Shown: one piece after another, positions 17,541 to 26,497 of the stretch
Position numbering within the stretch: position 1 is the first letter of the stretch
Layout: every line of letters starts with the position of its first letter
Assembly (NCBI GenBank): GCA_022760435.1
Contig: JALEFY010000031.1
Coordinates: forward strand, 1-64,000
Origin: Neomegalonema sp.
GTDB taxonomy: Bacteria; Pseudomonadota; Alphaproteobacteria; Rhodobacterales; Rhodobacteraceae
Direction of reading: 5' to 3'
DNA length: 64,000 nucleotides
The notes under the pieces: generated by a model
What the model was told of the DNA's origin: nothing
Databases searched by the model: none
Seen by the model: only the letters and a program-made list of their open reading frames with translations
Translations under genes and position numbers: made by a program

Positions 17541-18953
17541 CTACTCGTCCTCACCGAGAACGCGGCGGCGGAAGGCATTGAATAACTGGGCACGCTCAGC
17601 CTCGCTGCGCGGGGTGATGCCGTAGTCGCGCAACTGTTTCTCGAACAGGCGCTCGAGTTCGGTGTCTGCGTCCGAGGCGGGGCCCGAGGATGCGGTCGAG
17701 GCCGGGGTTTCGGGCACGCTCGCCGCTGCTTGCGGTGCTGCTGTGTTGCGCGGTTTGGGGGCCGCGGCAGCAGGGGGTGTGCGCGGGCTCGGTGTCGGCG
17801 ATGCCCGGCGTACAGGGGCAACCACCGGCTCCGGCGAGCTCGGCTCTGGCGTATTTGCGCGGACCGGTGCTTGCGGCTGCGAGGCGGTGGCGGGCGCAGG
17901 TGCTTCTCTCACGCTGGCACGCTTGCGATCGACAAGCGCTTGCGCGGCTGCGAACCGCTTCCAGCCCGGAAGGTCGGCATAAAGATCGACCTCCGCCCAT
18001 TTGGGGTGACGGGCCGGGCGGCGCAGATAGTTCTGTCGGGCAAACAGCGCGTCGACGAACGCCTTGTTCTTGGTGTAGCGCGGATTGTCCGGCGTCCAAT
18101 CATACACCGCGAGGACCGATGGCACGGCGAGGGTCGCGACCTCGTCACCCGCTCGGACAAGGGTCGGATAGTCCTCATGGGAGAAGCGCGCCGCCTGATA
18201 GATCTCTTCCCCCGGGATCGCCGGCAGCGACAGAAGATGCAGCCCGGTCACATCGCCCAGGCGCTCGAGCAGCCCCAGCGGCTTGCCCCCGATCAGGAAC
18301 ATCGCATCGAGGCTGCCATCAATCAGTCTCTCCAGCGCGAGCTGAGGGCTGTATTTTGACGCAATAACGCTCACCCCGGCATTGGCCAGGATCTTTTGCG
18401 GCCCGAGCGCGAGACTGCCCGGTGCGCCGAGATTGACGAATTTGCCCTCCAGATCCGAGAGCTCGGTGATCGTATCGGCGGCGACCAGATGGATCTCTTG
18501 TGAGAACATCGGCGCGACATAGCTGATCACGCCTTTGAGGTCGTTGATATAGGTCTTTTCCTGCGCGACATGCTCGAGCGTGTCTGCCGGGATAATCGCC
18601 ATGTCGATCCCGCGCAGGAACAGCAGATCATGGATATTGCCTTGATCGCTTTTCCCCACGACCGGGACGATCCGCAAACCATCGACGCAATCGAGCACCA
18701 GGGCCAGATCGTTCGCCAGCTCGAGGCTGCTTTCGCCGGGCATGCCCGAGACGATGGCGATACTGCGCGCATTCGCCTTGCGTAGAAATTCGTTATAGGT
18801 TTGAGCCTGGCCGACCTGAGGGAGCAGTCCACCCATCAAGGCGCCCGCGAGGATCGGCGCTGCCAGAGCTCTTGCGCTCATGGCTGTTGCGTTCAGAGCG
18901 GTGGCAGCCAGACGACCCAGCACTTGCCGGGCGATTTGGGGAACTATTTTCAT
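17541..18953 (-). CDS. TAXI-type solute-binding protein with long Pro/Ala-rich tail, orphan
   Basis: About 470 residues. A long N-terminal signal region ends near LPQVGQAQ. Residues ~55-345 are TAXI-like (SIAIVSGMPGESSLELANDL; VNLGAPGSLALGPQKILANAG; LIDGSLDAMFLIGGKP). TAXI proteins normally feed TRAP membrane subunits, but none is encoded here. Residues ~350-430 are a Pro/Ala-rich linker and the last 40 form a charged helix (LERLFEKQLRDYGITPRS). The tail is foreign to ordinary TAXI proteins and suggests tethering to a partner. First gene of a three-binding-protein block. Confidence 0.82.
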   Translation of the reverse strand: MKIVPQIARQVLGRLAATALNATAMSARALAAPILAGALMGGLLPQVGQAQTYNEFLRKANARSIAIVSGMPGESSLELANDLALVLDCVDGLRIVPVVGKSDQGNIHDLLFLRGIDMAIIPADTLEHVAQEKTYINDLKGVISYVAPMFSQEIHLVAADTITELSDLEGKFVNLGAPGSLALGPQKILANAGVSVIASKYSPQLALERLIDGSLDAMFLIGGKPLGLLERLGDVTGLHLLSLPAIPGEEIYQAARFSHEDYPTLVRAGDEVATLAVPSVLAVYDWTPDNPRYTKNKAFVDALFARQNYLRRPARHPKWAEVDLYADLPGWKRFAAAQALVDRKRASVREAPAPATASQPQAPVRANTPEPSSPEPVVAPVRRASPTPSPRTPPAAAAPKPRNTAAPQAAASVPETPASTASSGPASDADTELERLFEKQLRDYGITPRSEAERAQLFNAFRRRVLGEDE

Positions 18954-19158
18954 GCGCAGAACTCCAGCCTGAGTTCAGGGAACAGACAACTCACAAGCAC
19001 AGGCGCTATTTGCCATGAACAATGACCTGACGAGGTCGGCAAAATGAGCCCTTGCTCAGGGTCGGTAACATCGCCACCCATTCCTCGCAAGCAATCCTCA
19101 GGCCTCAAATGAAAAAAGCTAATCGTCAGGATTTTCTCGCGAATTTATCGAAGATATC

Positions 19159-19189
19159 AAAAAAGCCCTGCCCGAATTTCGGGCAGGGC
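19159..19189 (-). terminator. Rho-independent terminator of fabI
   Basis: On the minus strand a perfect 11-bp GC-rich stem with a short AT loop (19165-19189) is followed by six T (19159-19164). It lies 36 bp after the fabI stop and separates fabI from the TAXI-like gene downstream, which must therefore have its own promoter in about 18954-19158. Confidence 0.92.
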
Positions 19190-19225
19190 CTGTAAACAAA
19201 AGCCAGATTTGGCGTTGGTTGGGCT

Positions 19226-20041
19226 TTAGAGTGACGACAGGTCTGGGGCGTCTTCAGCCTTCATCCCCACGATGTGGTAGCCGCAATCTACATGATGGGT
19301 TTCGCCGGTCACACCAGACGACAAATCACTGAGCAAATAAAGCCCGGCGCGCCCGACATCTTCTTGTGTCACGTTTCGGCGCAGGGGCGAGTTGAACTCG
19401 TTCCATTTGAGGATGTAGCGGAAGTCACCGATTCCCGAGGCGGCGAGGGTCTTCATCGGGCCTGCGGACAGCGAGTTGACCCGGATATTGTTGCGGCCAA
19501 GATCCATCGCCATGTAGCGCACGCTGGCTTCCAGAGCGGCCTTGGCAACGCCCATGACATTGTAATGAGGCATCACGCGCTCGGCACCGTAATAGGTCAG
19601 CGTGAGCAGGCTGCCGCCATCGGTCATCAGTTTTTCGGCGCGTTGCGCGATCGCCGTGAACGAGTAGCAGCTAATATCCATGGTCCGGGCGAAATTGTCG
19701 GCGCTGGTATCGACATAGCGCCCCTTCAGCTCGCTCTTGTCGGAAAAGGCGATGGCGTGGAGCAGGAAATCGAGCTTGCCCCATTTTGCTTCGAGCTCGG
19801 AAAACACCCCATCGATCGACGCCGGGTCGGTCACATCGCAGGGCAGCACGAGATCGCAATCGATGCTTTGTGCCAGCGGCTCGACCCGCTTTTTCAGTGC
19901 ATCGCCCTGATAGGTGAACGCCATCTGCGCACCGTGAGCGTGGCATTCCTTGGCGATTGCCCACGCAATTGATTTATCGTTCGCAACACCCATGACGAGG
20001 CCGCGTTTTCCTTGGAATAGTCCGCTTTGCGTGGTCATCAT
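19226..20041 (-). CDS. fabI: Enoyl-[acyl-carrier-protein] reductase (NADH)
   Basis: About 271 residues, a short-chain dehydrogenase that does the last reduction in fatty-acid elongation. Visible are the FabI nucleotide-binding start KRGLVMGVANDKSIAWAIAK, the catalytic Tyr and Lys in YNVMGVAKAAL, an upstream Tyr in TLTYYGAERV, and SAGPMKTLAASGI in the substrate loop. Length and motifs are normal. The start MMTTQ follows GAGAG. FabI is the target of triclosan and related inhibitors. Confidence 0.95.
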   Translation of the reverse strand: MMTTQSGLFQGKRGLVMGVANDKSIAWAIAKECHAHGAQMAFTYQGDALKKRVEPLAQSIDCDLVLPCDVTDPASIDGVFSELEAKWGKLDFLLHAIAFSDKSELKGRYVDTSADNFARTMDISCYSFTAIAQRAEKLMTDGGSLLTLTYYGAERVMPHYNVMGVAKAALEASVRYMAMDLGRNNIRVNSLSAGPMKTLAASGIGDFRYILKWNEFNSPLRRNVTQEDVGRAGLYLLSDLSSGVTGETHHVDCGYHIVGMKAEDAPDLSSL

Positions 20042-20256
20042 TCTCTCACTCGATCACGTCAGCAGCAGCACAGGCGGCCGCTCTGGAGCTTGCTATACTG
20101 TGCCTGCATGCGCGGGCCAACCCTGGTCTGAGCTTCGCCCGGTCATAGGCGGCCCGGTTTCAGGAGAACCCGGCGGGCCAGCGCTGCTCTTTAACGAAGG
20201 CTCATGTCTACTAAGGCCCTCGGGGCGAAGGTTCAATCTTATTGACGCATGACCTC

Positions 20257-20286
20257 GCGGCAATACGCCGAGCGCGGTATTGCCGC
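20257..20286 (-). terminator. Hairpin downstream of the Sel1-repeat gene
   Basis: GCGGCAATAC (20257-20266) and GTATTGCCGC (20277-20286) are perfect 10-bp arms around a 10-nt loop, beginning 14 bp after the stop of the Sel1 gene. No T run follows, so termination is inferred only. Confidence 0.5.
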
Positions 20287-20299
20287 TGTGCAAAGGCGT

Positions 20300-22114
20300 C
20301 TATTCGCCCAGAGCGGCGCGGGCCCGGCCCAATTCGTCCTCATTCATCCGGGCGATGATATTGGCCAGCGCGGTCGCGGCGCGATCCTCGCCCGCGGCTG
20401 CGGCCTTGCGCCAGAGCACATAGGCTTTGGCCCGATCAAGCGGCACGCCCCTGCCACGACTATAGGCGCGGCCAAGCTGGAACATGCCCTGCGCATCGCC
20501 GCGTTCGGCCAGAGCCATCCAGATCGGTGCCGATTGCTCATGCGCGCCCTGTTCATCGAGCGCCTTGGCTTCGCGCAGCAGCGCCGAGATCGGGCGGTCG
20601 AGATCGGGCGAGGGCGCGGCACTGGGCTGCGCATTGGCCGGGGTGCTGCCGGTTTCCTGATGATCTGCGTCGGGCTCGGTCGGTGCTTGCTCGGCGGCCG
20701 CTTGCTGCTCCGGCGCTTGGCTCACGGCTTCGCTCGCCTTTTGGGGCACATTCTCGCCCGCGACTTCGGTCGCGGCCTTGATCGCGGCTTGTGCAGGCTC
20801 CACCCCTTCGGCCAGCGCAGCCGCAGTTGTATCGCTCGCAGCCTGCTCGGCGGGCGCGATCGCTGCCTTCGCCGCGGCCAATGCCGTGTCCACCTCTGCC
20901 CCGGCAGGCGCCTGCGCGGGAACGACGGTCGTTGCCGCTTCGGTTGCTGCATCCGGGGCGCTGGCGAGGTCCTGCTTACCCTTTTCGATCGCCTCCAGGA
21001 TCAAAGCAGTGTCGCGCGCGCCATTCGGGGTGTTCGGCTCTCCCTCACCCGGATCATCGGCAGCGGCGAGAACATCGGCCTTGGCTTGCTCAGCCGCGGC
21101 CAGAGCGGCCGCCTGTTCGCCCACCAGATCCGGGCGGGCGCGCATCGCGCGGGCGACGGGCGGTGCCACGCCGATCCGCTGATTGGGGACAAGCGCGATC
21201 TGCTCGGGAGCACGCCCCGGCGGGCGCTGGCCTGGGATGCGCATCTGCTCCGGGCCGATCCCTTCAATGTCTGCTTGGGCCGCCAGCTGGTTTTCTGCAT
21301 CGGCCTCTGTTTGGGCCGGATCCTGCGCGAGCGCAGCGGTCTCTGCGTGTTCGGCGGTGTCTTTTTCGGCGGTGTTTTGCTCGGCGCTGTCTGGCTCGGT
21401 CGCGGGAGCGGATGCGCGGGCCTCATCGGAAGACGCGGGCTGCGCGCTCACCGCTTCGGGCGCGAGACTGGCGACAGAGATCAAGCCCTGCTCGCGCATC
21501 TGTGCCAGTCGGGCGGCGGCTTTCTCATGGCCCTGCGCGGCCGCCTTGGCAAACCACAGCCCGGCAATCTGCGCATCGCGGCGCGTGCCGACGCCGAACT
21601 CAAACAACAAACCCAGATTATATTGCGAGATTGCATCGCCGCGATCGGCCGCCTGGGTGAACCAATAGGCCGCCGCTTCGTCATCGCGCTCGACGCCTTC
21701 GCCCTTGAGATACAGGATGCCCAGCGAGCGCTGCGCCTCCGGCAGGCTGCGCGCCGCGCGCTTGAACCACAAGAACGCTTCGCCAGCATCCTTCTGTGTG
21801 CCCAGACCAAGCCGGTGCAGGATGCCCAGATTCCATTGCGAGCGGGCATGGCCACGATCACCGAGCACTTTCAGGATCACATAGCTCTCGGCAAAATTGC
21901 CCTCCTCGGCCTTGGCGATGGCGCTGGCAAAGCTGGCATCAAGGGCGCGTTCGCTCACCGCGGGCGAGGGCTGCGCTTGCTGGGCCAACGCGCCTTGCGG
22001 CAGACCGCCTGCCAGTGCCGTCGAGGCAAGCGCGAGGGCAAACGCGCTGGCGAGCGGTTGGGGCCGTCCCGAAGCTGTGCGGGACAACGGGCGCCGGGCT
22101 ACGGAGGTCTTCAT
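20300..22114 (-). CDS. Secreted Sel1-repeat protein with long disordered middle
   Basis: About 604 residues. A signal peptide (FALALASTALAGGLPQGALA) is followed by four Sel1-type helix pairs (residues ~75-215, e.g. AQRSLGILYLKGEGVERDDE and SQYNLGLLFEFGVGTRRDAQ). Then comes an Ala/Glu/Gln-rich disordered segment (~215-500), and two more Sel1 repeats at the end (MFQLGRAYSRGRGVPLDRAK). Sel1 proteins are scaffold-like and often act in envelope or exopolysaccharide processes; the partner is unknown. The composition resembles the other disordered secreted proteins in the block at 12-19 kb. Confidence 0.83.
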   Translation of the reverse strand: MKTSVARRPLSRTASGRPQPLASAFALALASTALAGGLPQGALAQQAQPSPAVSERALDASFASAIAKAEEGNFAESYVILKVLGDRGHARSQWNLGILHRLGLGTQKDAGEAFLWFKRAARSLPEAQRSLGILYLKGEGVERDDEAAAYWFTQAADRGDAISQYNLGLLFEFGVGTRRDAQIAGLWFAKAAAQGHEKAAARLAQMREQGLISVASLAPEAVSAQPASSDEARASAPATEPDSAEQNTAEKDTAEHAETAALAQDPAQTEADAENQLAAQADIEGIGPEQMRIPGQRPPGRAPEQIALVPNQRIGVAPPVARAMRARPDLVGEQAAALAAAEQAKADVLAAADDPGEGEPNTPNGARDTALILEAIEKGKQDLASAPDAATEAATTVVPAQAPAGAEVDTALAAAKAAIAPAEQAASDTTAAALAEGVEPAQAAIKAATEVAGENVPQKASEAVSQAPEQQAAAEQAPTEPDADHQETGSTPANAQPSAAPSPDLDRPISALLREAKALDEQGAHEQSAPIWMALAERGDAQGMFQLGRAYSRGRGVPLDRAKAYVLWRKAAAAGEDRAATALANIIARMNEDELGRARAALGE

Positions 22115-22348
22115 GATGCTCTCGCCTTCTTTTTTGACATGCGCGCATCACACGCTCAAACGCGCGCGCGCATTATCGCAGGCATTAACCGACTGCGTTG
22201 CCTTGCAACAACGACAAATTGCCCGCTCAGGTCAAGATGCTGCGAGGTTCTCGGGCTGGATAATCCATATCTGGTTGCAGATGGATGGCTTGAGCCCACA
22301 TGATCAGAAGCGCTATGACGGGGCTAACAAGTGAGATGAGGAAGAACG

Positions 22349-22984
22349 ATGACCGTGTTGCCCGCCGATATGCAGGAGGCTTTTCGCTGCGAGGATCCGT
22401 TCGTGTTGATCGAGACCTGGCTCGAGCAAGCGCGGCAGAGCGAACCTGTCGATGCCAATGCGGTCTTGCTGGCGACCGTGGATGAGGACGGCATGCCCAA
22501 TCTGCGTACCATGCTGCTCAAACAGGTGGAGCGTATGGGCGAGGGGCGCGGCGCGCTGCAATTCTTTACCAATTACGAAAGCGCCAAGGGGCGCGAGTTG
22601 ATCGCTCATCCGCAAGCCGCACTGTGCTTTTACTGGAAAAGCCTGGGTCGGCAGATCCGCATGCGCGGCGTGGTCGAAAAGCTCTCTGCCGAGCTCTCCG
22701 ACGCCTATTACCGCACGCGTCCGCATGGCAGCCGGATCGGTGCCATCGCCTCTCAGCAATCGCGGCCCCTGGAAGCTCGGTCGATGCTGACCGCCCGCAC
22801 ACAGGAATTGGCGGCGCAGTTCCCGTTCGACCCGCCGCGCCCGGCGCATTGGGGCGGCTTCCGGCTGATACCGCGCCAGATCGAGTTCTGGCAGGCGGGC
22901 GAGTTTCGGCTGCATGACCGCTTCTTGTGGCTGAGCGATGAGGAGGCGGAGGGCGGCTGGCGCGTGAGCAGGCTCAACCCCTGA
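22349..22984 (+). CDS. pdxH: Pyridoxamine 5'-phosphate oxidase
   Basis: About 211 residues, FMN-dependent; it makes pyridoxal 5'-phosphate from pyridoxine- or pyridoxamine-phosphate, the cofactor used by metZ and many enzymes. FMN-binding PNLRTMLLKQV and FFTNYESAKGREL and the C-terminal ARHWGGF-type sequence (here RPAHWGGFRLIP) ending in SRLNP are canonical. GAGGAAG precedes the ATG. The stop codon lies within a 15-bp direct repeat (22977-23006). Confidence 0.95.
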   Translation: MTVLPADMQEAFRCEDPFVLIETWLEQARQSEPVDANAVLLATVDEDGMPNLRTMLLKQVERMGEGRGALQFFTNYESAKGRELIAHPQAALCFYWKSLGRQIRMRGVVEKLSAELSDAYYRTRPHGSRIGAIASQQSRPLEARSMLTARTQELAAQFPFDPPRPAHWGGFRLIPRQIEFWQAGEFRLHDRFLWLSDEEAEGGWRVSRLNP

Positions 22985-23006
22985 AGCCCCCACCCCTGAA
23001 GCCCCC
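22977..23006. repeat. 15-bp direct repeat across the pdxH stop codon
   Basis: Two copies of ACCCCTGAAGCCCCC lie end to end; the first contains the TGA stop of pdxH. It has no apparent coding role. Confidence 0.75.
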
Positions 23007-23151
23007 TGCCGCAACGCGCGAAACGATCCGGCGGAACGAGCGATAACGGGAATCGCGGCGCGGGCGCCATTTGAGGGGTGTTGATCCGCGCGCAAACCCG
23101 CTAAGCGAAGCGCGACGGGGAACAGATTGCTGCCAATCAGGGAGAGAGAGC

Positions 23152-23685
23152 ATGGCTGACGAACCCTCCGGAGACGCACCGGGCGAAGCCGAACTGAGCT
23201 ATGATGACGCGCTGTTCATGGAGCGGCCCTCGGCCGAATTCGTCGATGGCTTTCTTGCCGGGCTCGCTGTCGCCAACGCGGCGGCGGCCGGGGGCGAGGC
23301 GCAATCGCTCTTCTATTCCTTCGAGTGGATCGGGGATGGCGAAGAAGAGCGCGACCAGGCCCTCTATTCGGCCTTGCAGAGCGATCCAACCCGAATGGCG
23401 CTGACGATTGAGCCGCTTGACGATTGGGAGAGCCAGATCGAGGGCATGGCCCAGAAATGGCTGGTGCGGGACCTGCCCATTGGCGCAGCGCGCACGGTCA
23501 GCGAGGAGTTTCTCGACCTGCTGCAAACCTTTCTCGGTGATGACGAGATCGAGGTCTTTCGCGTGAGCGCCGCGCCGGCGCCCGGTTGCGATGATCTCGA
23601 GCCGCCGATCGGCGCCGAGTTCGATCACCTGCTGTTTGAAATCCCCGAAGGTCGGGTGCTGCTCGAATTCAGCCGGGCTCTTTGA
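23152..23685 (+). CDS. Hypothetical acidic protein
   Basis: About 177 residues, strongly acidic, without a signal peptide or membrane segment. It contains AEFVDGFLAGLAVANAAAAG and IGAARTVSEEFLDLLQTFLG, suggesting a small helical fold. I do not recognise it. The start at 23152 has a very good GGGAGAGAGAG site. It lies upstream of the aldose epimerase gene on the same strand, 156 bp away. Confidence 0.65.
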   Translation: MADEPSGDAPGEAELSYDDALFMERPSAEFVDGFLAGLAVANAAAAGGEAQSLFYSFEWIGDGEEERDQALYSALQSDPTRMALTIEPLDDWESQIEGMAQKWLVRDLPIGAARTVSEEFLDLLQTFLGDDEIEVFRVSAAPAPGCDDLEPPIGAEFDHLLFEIPEGRVLLEFSRAL

Positions 23686-23772
23686 GGATCTCACAACAAC
23701 GCTCACGCGCGCGCCTGCCCCTATGGCGCGCGGCAGCAACCTTGATCTTTCGATGAACATTGTGTCCTGTCG

Positions 23773-23835
23773 CCAAGAGGGGAGCAGATCCCAAGAGGGG
23801 ACGAGATCCCAAGCGGGGAGCAGATCCAAGGAGAG
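23773..23835 (+). repeat. 18-bp tandem repeat with ribosome-binding-site-like units before the epimerase gene
   Basis: Three copies at 23773-23790, 23791-23808 and 23809-23826 share CCAAG-GGGG-GATC; the tail at 23827-23835 merges into AAGGAGAG, the real ribosome-binding site of the next gene. Each copy therefore carries a G-rich purine stretch that looks like a Shine-Dalgarno sequence. Confidence 0.85.
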
Positions 23836-23841
23836 CGACAG

Positions 23842-24756
23842 ATGACATCGGTGCAGCGATATCGGATCTGTTCGTCACGCTATATCATGGAGTTGGTTCC
23901 CGAGCGCGGGGCGAGTGTGGTGCGGCTTGCCTGGCGCCGGGGCTCTCGCGAATGGTGCGAGCTGCTACGCCGGGCTGCCGATTCCGATATTGATGACCGC
24001 TCGGTCTCGCTGTCGAAACTGTCCAACTTCGTCATGCTGCCCTTCGTCAATCGGATCGACAAGGCGCGCTTTAATGTCGAGGGGACCGATTACACCTTGC
24101 CGCTGAACCGCCCCGAGCAGGATTGCGCCATCCATGGCTTCTCGCGCGAGCATGCGTGGCGGGTGCTGGAGGCCGATCCTGATCGGCTGATCTGCGAGGA
24201 TCGTTGCGAGCGCAGCGATATTCCCTATCGCTATGTCGCAAGGCAGGTGTTCGAGGCCGCCGAAGACGGTGTCGTGATCGGGCTGAGCGTCGAGAATACC
24301 GGCGAGGCGCCGATGCCTTTCGGCTTTGGCCTTCATCCCTGGTTTCGGCGTGACAGCGTCACCCAGCTTGCCTTTGGCGCGGCTCTCACGCTTGAGGGCG
24401 ACGAGCGTACCTTCCCGATCTCTGCGCGGCCGGTTTCCGATGACACCAGCTTCAAACGCCCGCAAATCGTTGCCCTGCGCGCGGGCACCGATCGCGCCTA
24501 TTCAGGCTGGTCAGGCAATGCCCGGATCGAGCAACCGAGCGAGAGAATGGCGATCACGCTGGAGGCGAGCCGCGAGTTTCGCAATCTCCATATCTTCATT
24601 CCGCGCGATCAGCCGCTGTTCTGCGTCGAGCCGGTGACCCATGTGACCGATGTGCTCAACCGGCGGCAATTCGCAGCTTATGGCGATATGGCGATGCTGC
24701 AACCGGGCCAGACTCTCAGCGGCACCGTTAGCATCATCGCAAGCCCGCTGGCGTGA
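23842..24756 (+). CDS. Aldose 1-epimerase family protein
   Basis: About 304 residues of the galactose-mutarotase beta-supersandwich. Conserved sites are MLPFVNRI (substrate-facing Arg/Asn), HGFSREHAW (first catalytic His), GFGLHPWF (second His) and a Glu in CVEPVTHVTD. It interconverts alpha and beta sugar anomers or acts on phosphosugars; which one is not clear. The start follows AAGGAGAG. No sugar catabolic genes are adjacent. Confidence 0.85.
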   Translation: MTSVQRYRICSSRYIMELVPERGASVVRLAWRRGSREWCELLRRAADSDIDDRSVSLSKLSNFVMLPFVNRIDKARFNVEGTDYTLPLNRPEQDCAIHGFSREHAWRVLEADPDRLICEDRCERSDIPYRYVARQVFEAAEDGVVIGLSVENTGEAPMPFGFGLHPWFRRDSVTQLAFGAALTLEGDERTFPISARPVSDDTSFKRPQIVALRAGTDRAYSGWSGNARIEQPSERMAITLEASREFRNLHIFIPRDQPLFCVEPVTHVTDVLNRRQFAAYGDMAMLQPGQTLSGTVSIIASPLA

Positions 24757-24763
24757 GGCGGCC

Positions 24764-25369
24764 TCAGCCTCGCGGGTACAAATAGACGCTGACCAGCCGC
24801 ATGCTCAGGGCGATGTCCGTGCGCTCGATCTCATGCGTGCCCGCGACCGTGACGCTCGCCTCATCAAGATCCGAGATCGCGCCGATAAAGCTGCGCCCTT
24901 CGCCGGTAAAGAGCACCATGCGCTCCCCCTTTTGCGGCGCGTTTTGAGGGTGCAGGACGACGAAATCTCCCGGAGCGACGAAGGTGCCGCCGGGAATATT
25001 GTTGATCTCGACCAGCACACAATCCGCCGGGATGCTCAGATCCGGAACCGATTGCCCGGTCTCCACCAGGCCACCGCGCGCGGGATCGAACCGCAAAATC
25101 GGTGCTTGTGCCCCGACCGCCTCGCGCCCATCGATCAGTTGCGCGAGCTCGAGCATGGTGCAGTCCGCAGCCTTGACCACCCGGCCAAGCGTCTCGGTGC
25201 TCGGCCAGCGCAGGCGGCCATTTTGCTGCTGTCGTTTGGAGCGATTGAAGGCGGTGGCGTCAAGATCGGCGCTTCTGGCCAATCCAGACGCGGTCAAGCC
25301 CTTCTTTTGAGCAAGGGCGTCAATTGCAGCCCAGAGCCGCTCATGCAGATTTGCCAGAAATTCATCCAT
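24764..25369 (-). CDS. HTH-S24-like transcriptional regulator
   Basis: About 201 residues: an N-terminal helix-turn-helix (LTASGLARSADLDATAFNRS) followed by a LexA/CI-type S24 fold (VEINNIPGGTFVAPGDFVVLHP, GERMVLFTGEGRSFIGAI). I cannot find a convincing Ser-Lys catalytic pair, so it is likely a non-cleaving regulator. The start at 25369 lies 58 bp after the DMT transporter gene on the same strand, so the pair may be an operon and the regulator may control it. Confidence 0.75.
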   Translation of the reverse strand: MDEFLANLHERLWAAIDALAQKKGLTASGLARSADLDATAFNRSKRQQQNGRLRWPSTETLGRVVKAADCTMLELAQLIDGREAVGAQAPILRFDPARGGLVETGQSVPDLSIPADCVLVEINNIPGGTFVAPGDFVVLHPQNAPQKGERMVLFTGEGRSFIGAISDLDEASVTVAGTHEIERTDIALSMRLVSVYLYPRG

Positions 25370-25427
25370 GGCATGGTTTACACTGACAAATTCTGAAGGA
25401 AAAGCCGCTAATTGGCGGTATTTCCTC

Positions 25428-26381
25428 CTATTTATCGGCTTTTGTATGCAGGCTTTGTGCCTGTCGGCGGGACCGCTCACGCCGGGCGATGTAGAGGGTG
25501 GCGCTGGCGATCACCATGCCGCCGATCCCTGTGTGAGGATCAATCCCTTCGCCGAAAATGACCCATCCTGCTGCGGCAATCAGGATAACGCGAACATAGT
25601 TGAAGGGGGCGAGAAAACCGGCTTCGCCCAGCGAGTAGGCGCGAATGTCGCAATACTGGCGCAGGGTTGAAAACAGCACGACAGCACCGGTCAGGGACCA
25701 GGCGATCCATTCCGCCGGAAGCTGCCAGACCGGCAGCGCAATCGGGAAGGTGACAAATACCGACGCTACAATCGAGGAAATCATGATCTCGCGCGGCGTT
25801 GTATGGCGGCGCAGGACGCGGGTCAGCAGCAAGGCGCCGCCAAAGCAGGCCGAGCTCGCCAGCGCGCTGAGCATGCCGAGCGAAAGCGGCGCGGCGCCCG
25901 GGCGCAGGATGATCACCGCGCCGAGCAATCCAGCAATCACCGCCCCCCAGCGATGCAGGCCCACGCGCTCATGCAACACCAGCACGGACAGCACCGTTGC
26001 GAAGACCGATGCGAGCAGGAACAACACATTCGCAGTGGCAATCGGCAGATGCACGATGGCGTAAAAGCCGAAATTGGTCGCCAGCCCCATCAAAATGCCG
26101 CGAATGATCTGCAAGCCGGGGCGGGAGAATTGCATCTTCCACAGGCTTTGGTCGATCATTGCGTGCAGCACCACCCAGCAGCCGAGGGCACTGCGCAGGA
26201 AAGTGATCATCCGGCTGTCGAGTTCGCTCGACAAAAAGCGTATGGCGATCATCATCGCGGCTGCGGCCCCGCAAGAGATCAGGATCCAAAGCGCGGCATT
26301 GAGATTGTCGCGGCTTTGGCGCTCATCTTGGCTATCGCTCTCGGCGGCGGAAGGGAGGATGGGCGGCTGGTCTGGGGTCAT
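25428..26381 (-). CDS. DMT-superfamily (EamA) transporter
   Basis: About 317 residues with roughly ten membrane helices in two EamA-like halves (ILISCGAAAAMMIAIRFLSS... and ALASSACFGGALLLTRVLRR...). DMT proteins export metabolites such as amino acids or nucleosides; no substrate hint is visible. The N-terminal ~25 residues are polar and disordered. The ATG at 26381 gives this length; the frame upstream is low-complexity (repeats) and is not coding. It precedes the HTH-S24 regulator. Confidence 0.85.
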   Translation of the reverse strand: MTPDQPPILPSAAESDSQDERQSRDNLNAALWILISCGAAAAMMIAIRFLSSELDSRMITFLRSALGCWVVLHAMIDQSLWKMQFSRPGLQIIRGILMGLATNFGFYAIVHLPIATANVLFLLASVFATVLSVLVLHERVGLHRWGAVIAGLLGAVIILRPGAAPLSLGMLSALASSACFGGALLLTRVLRRHTTPREIMISSIVASVFVTFPIALPVWQLPAEWIAWSLTGAVVLFSTLRQYCDIRAYSLGEAGFLAPFNYVRVILIAAAGWVIFGEGIDPHTGIGGMVIASATLYIARRERSRRQAQSLHTKADK

Positions 26382-26432
26382 GGCGGCTGATCTTGGCGCG
26401 ATTGCTGCGTCTGAGCAATTCAAAGCCGACGC

Positions 26433-26468
26433 CCTGTGGTGAGTGGGTATCCTGTGGTGAGTGGGTAT
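26433..26468. repeat. 18-bp direct repeat between divergent genes
   Basis: Two exact 18-bp copies (26433-26450 and 26451-26468, CCTGTGGTGAGTGGGTAT) lie between the DMT transporter start and the TPR gene start. Confidence 0.85.
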
Positions 26469-26497
26469 TGGGTCGGTCTGTATGAGGATGTGCGACG

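Noticed and set aside
20249-22303. 684-codon frame antisense to the Sel1 gene
   Set aside because: Arg/Gly/Leu-rich shadow without a family match; the Sel1 frame has a signal peptide and repeats.
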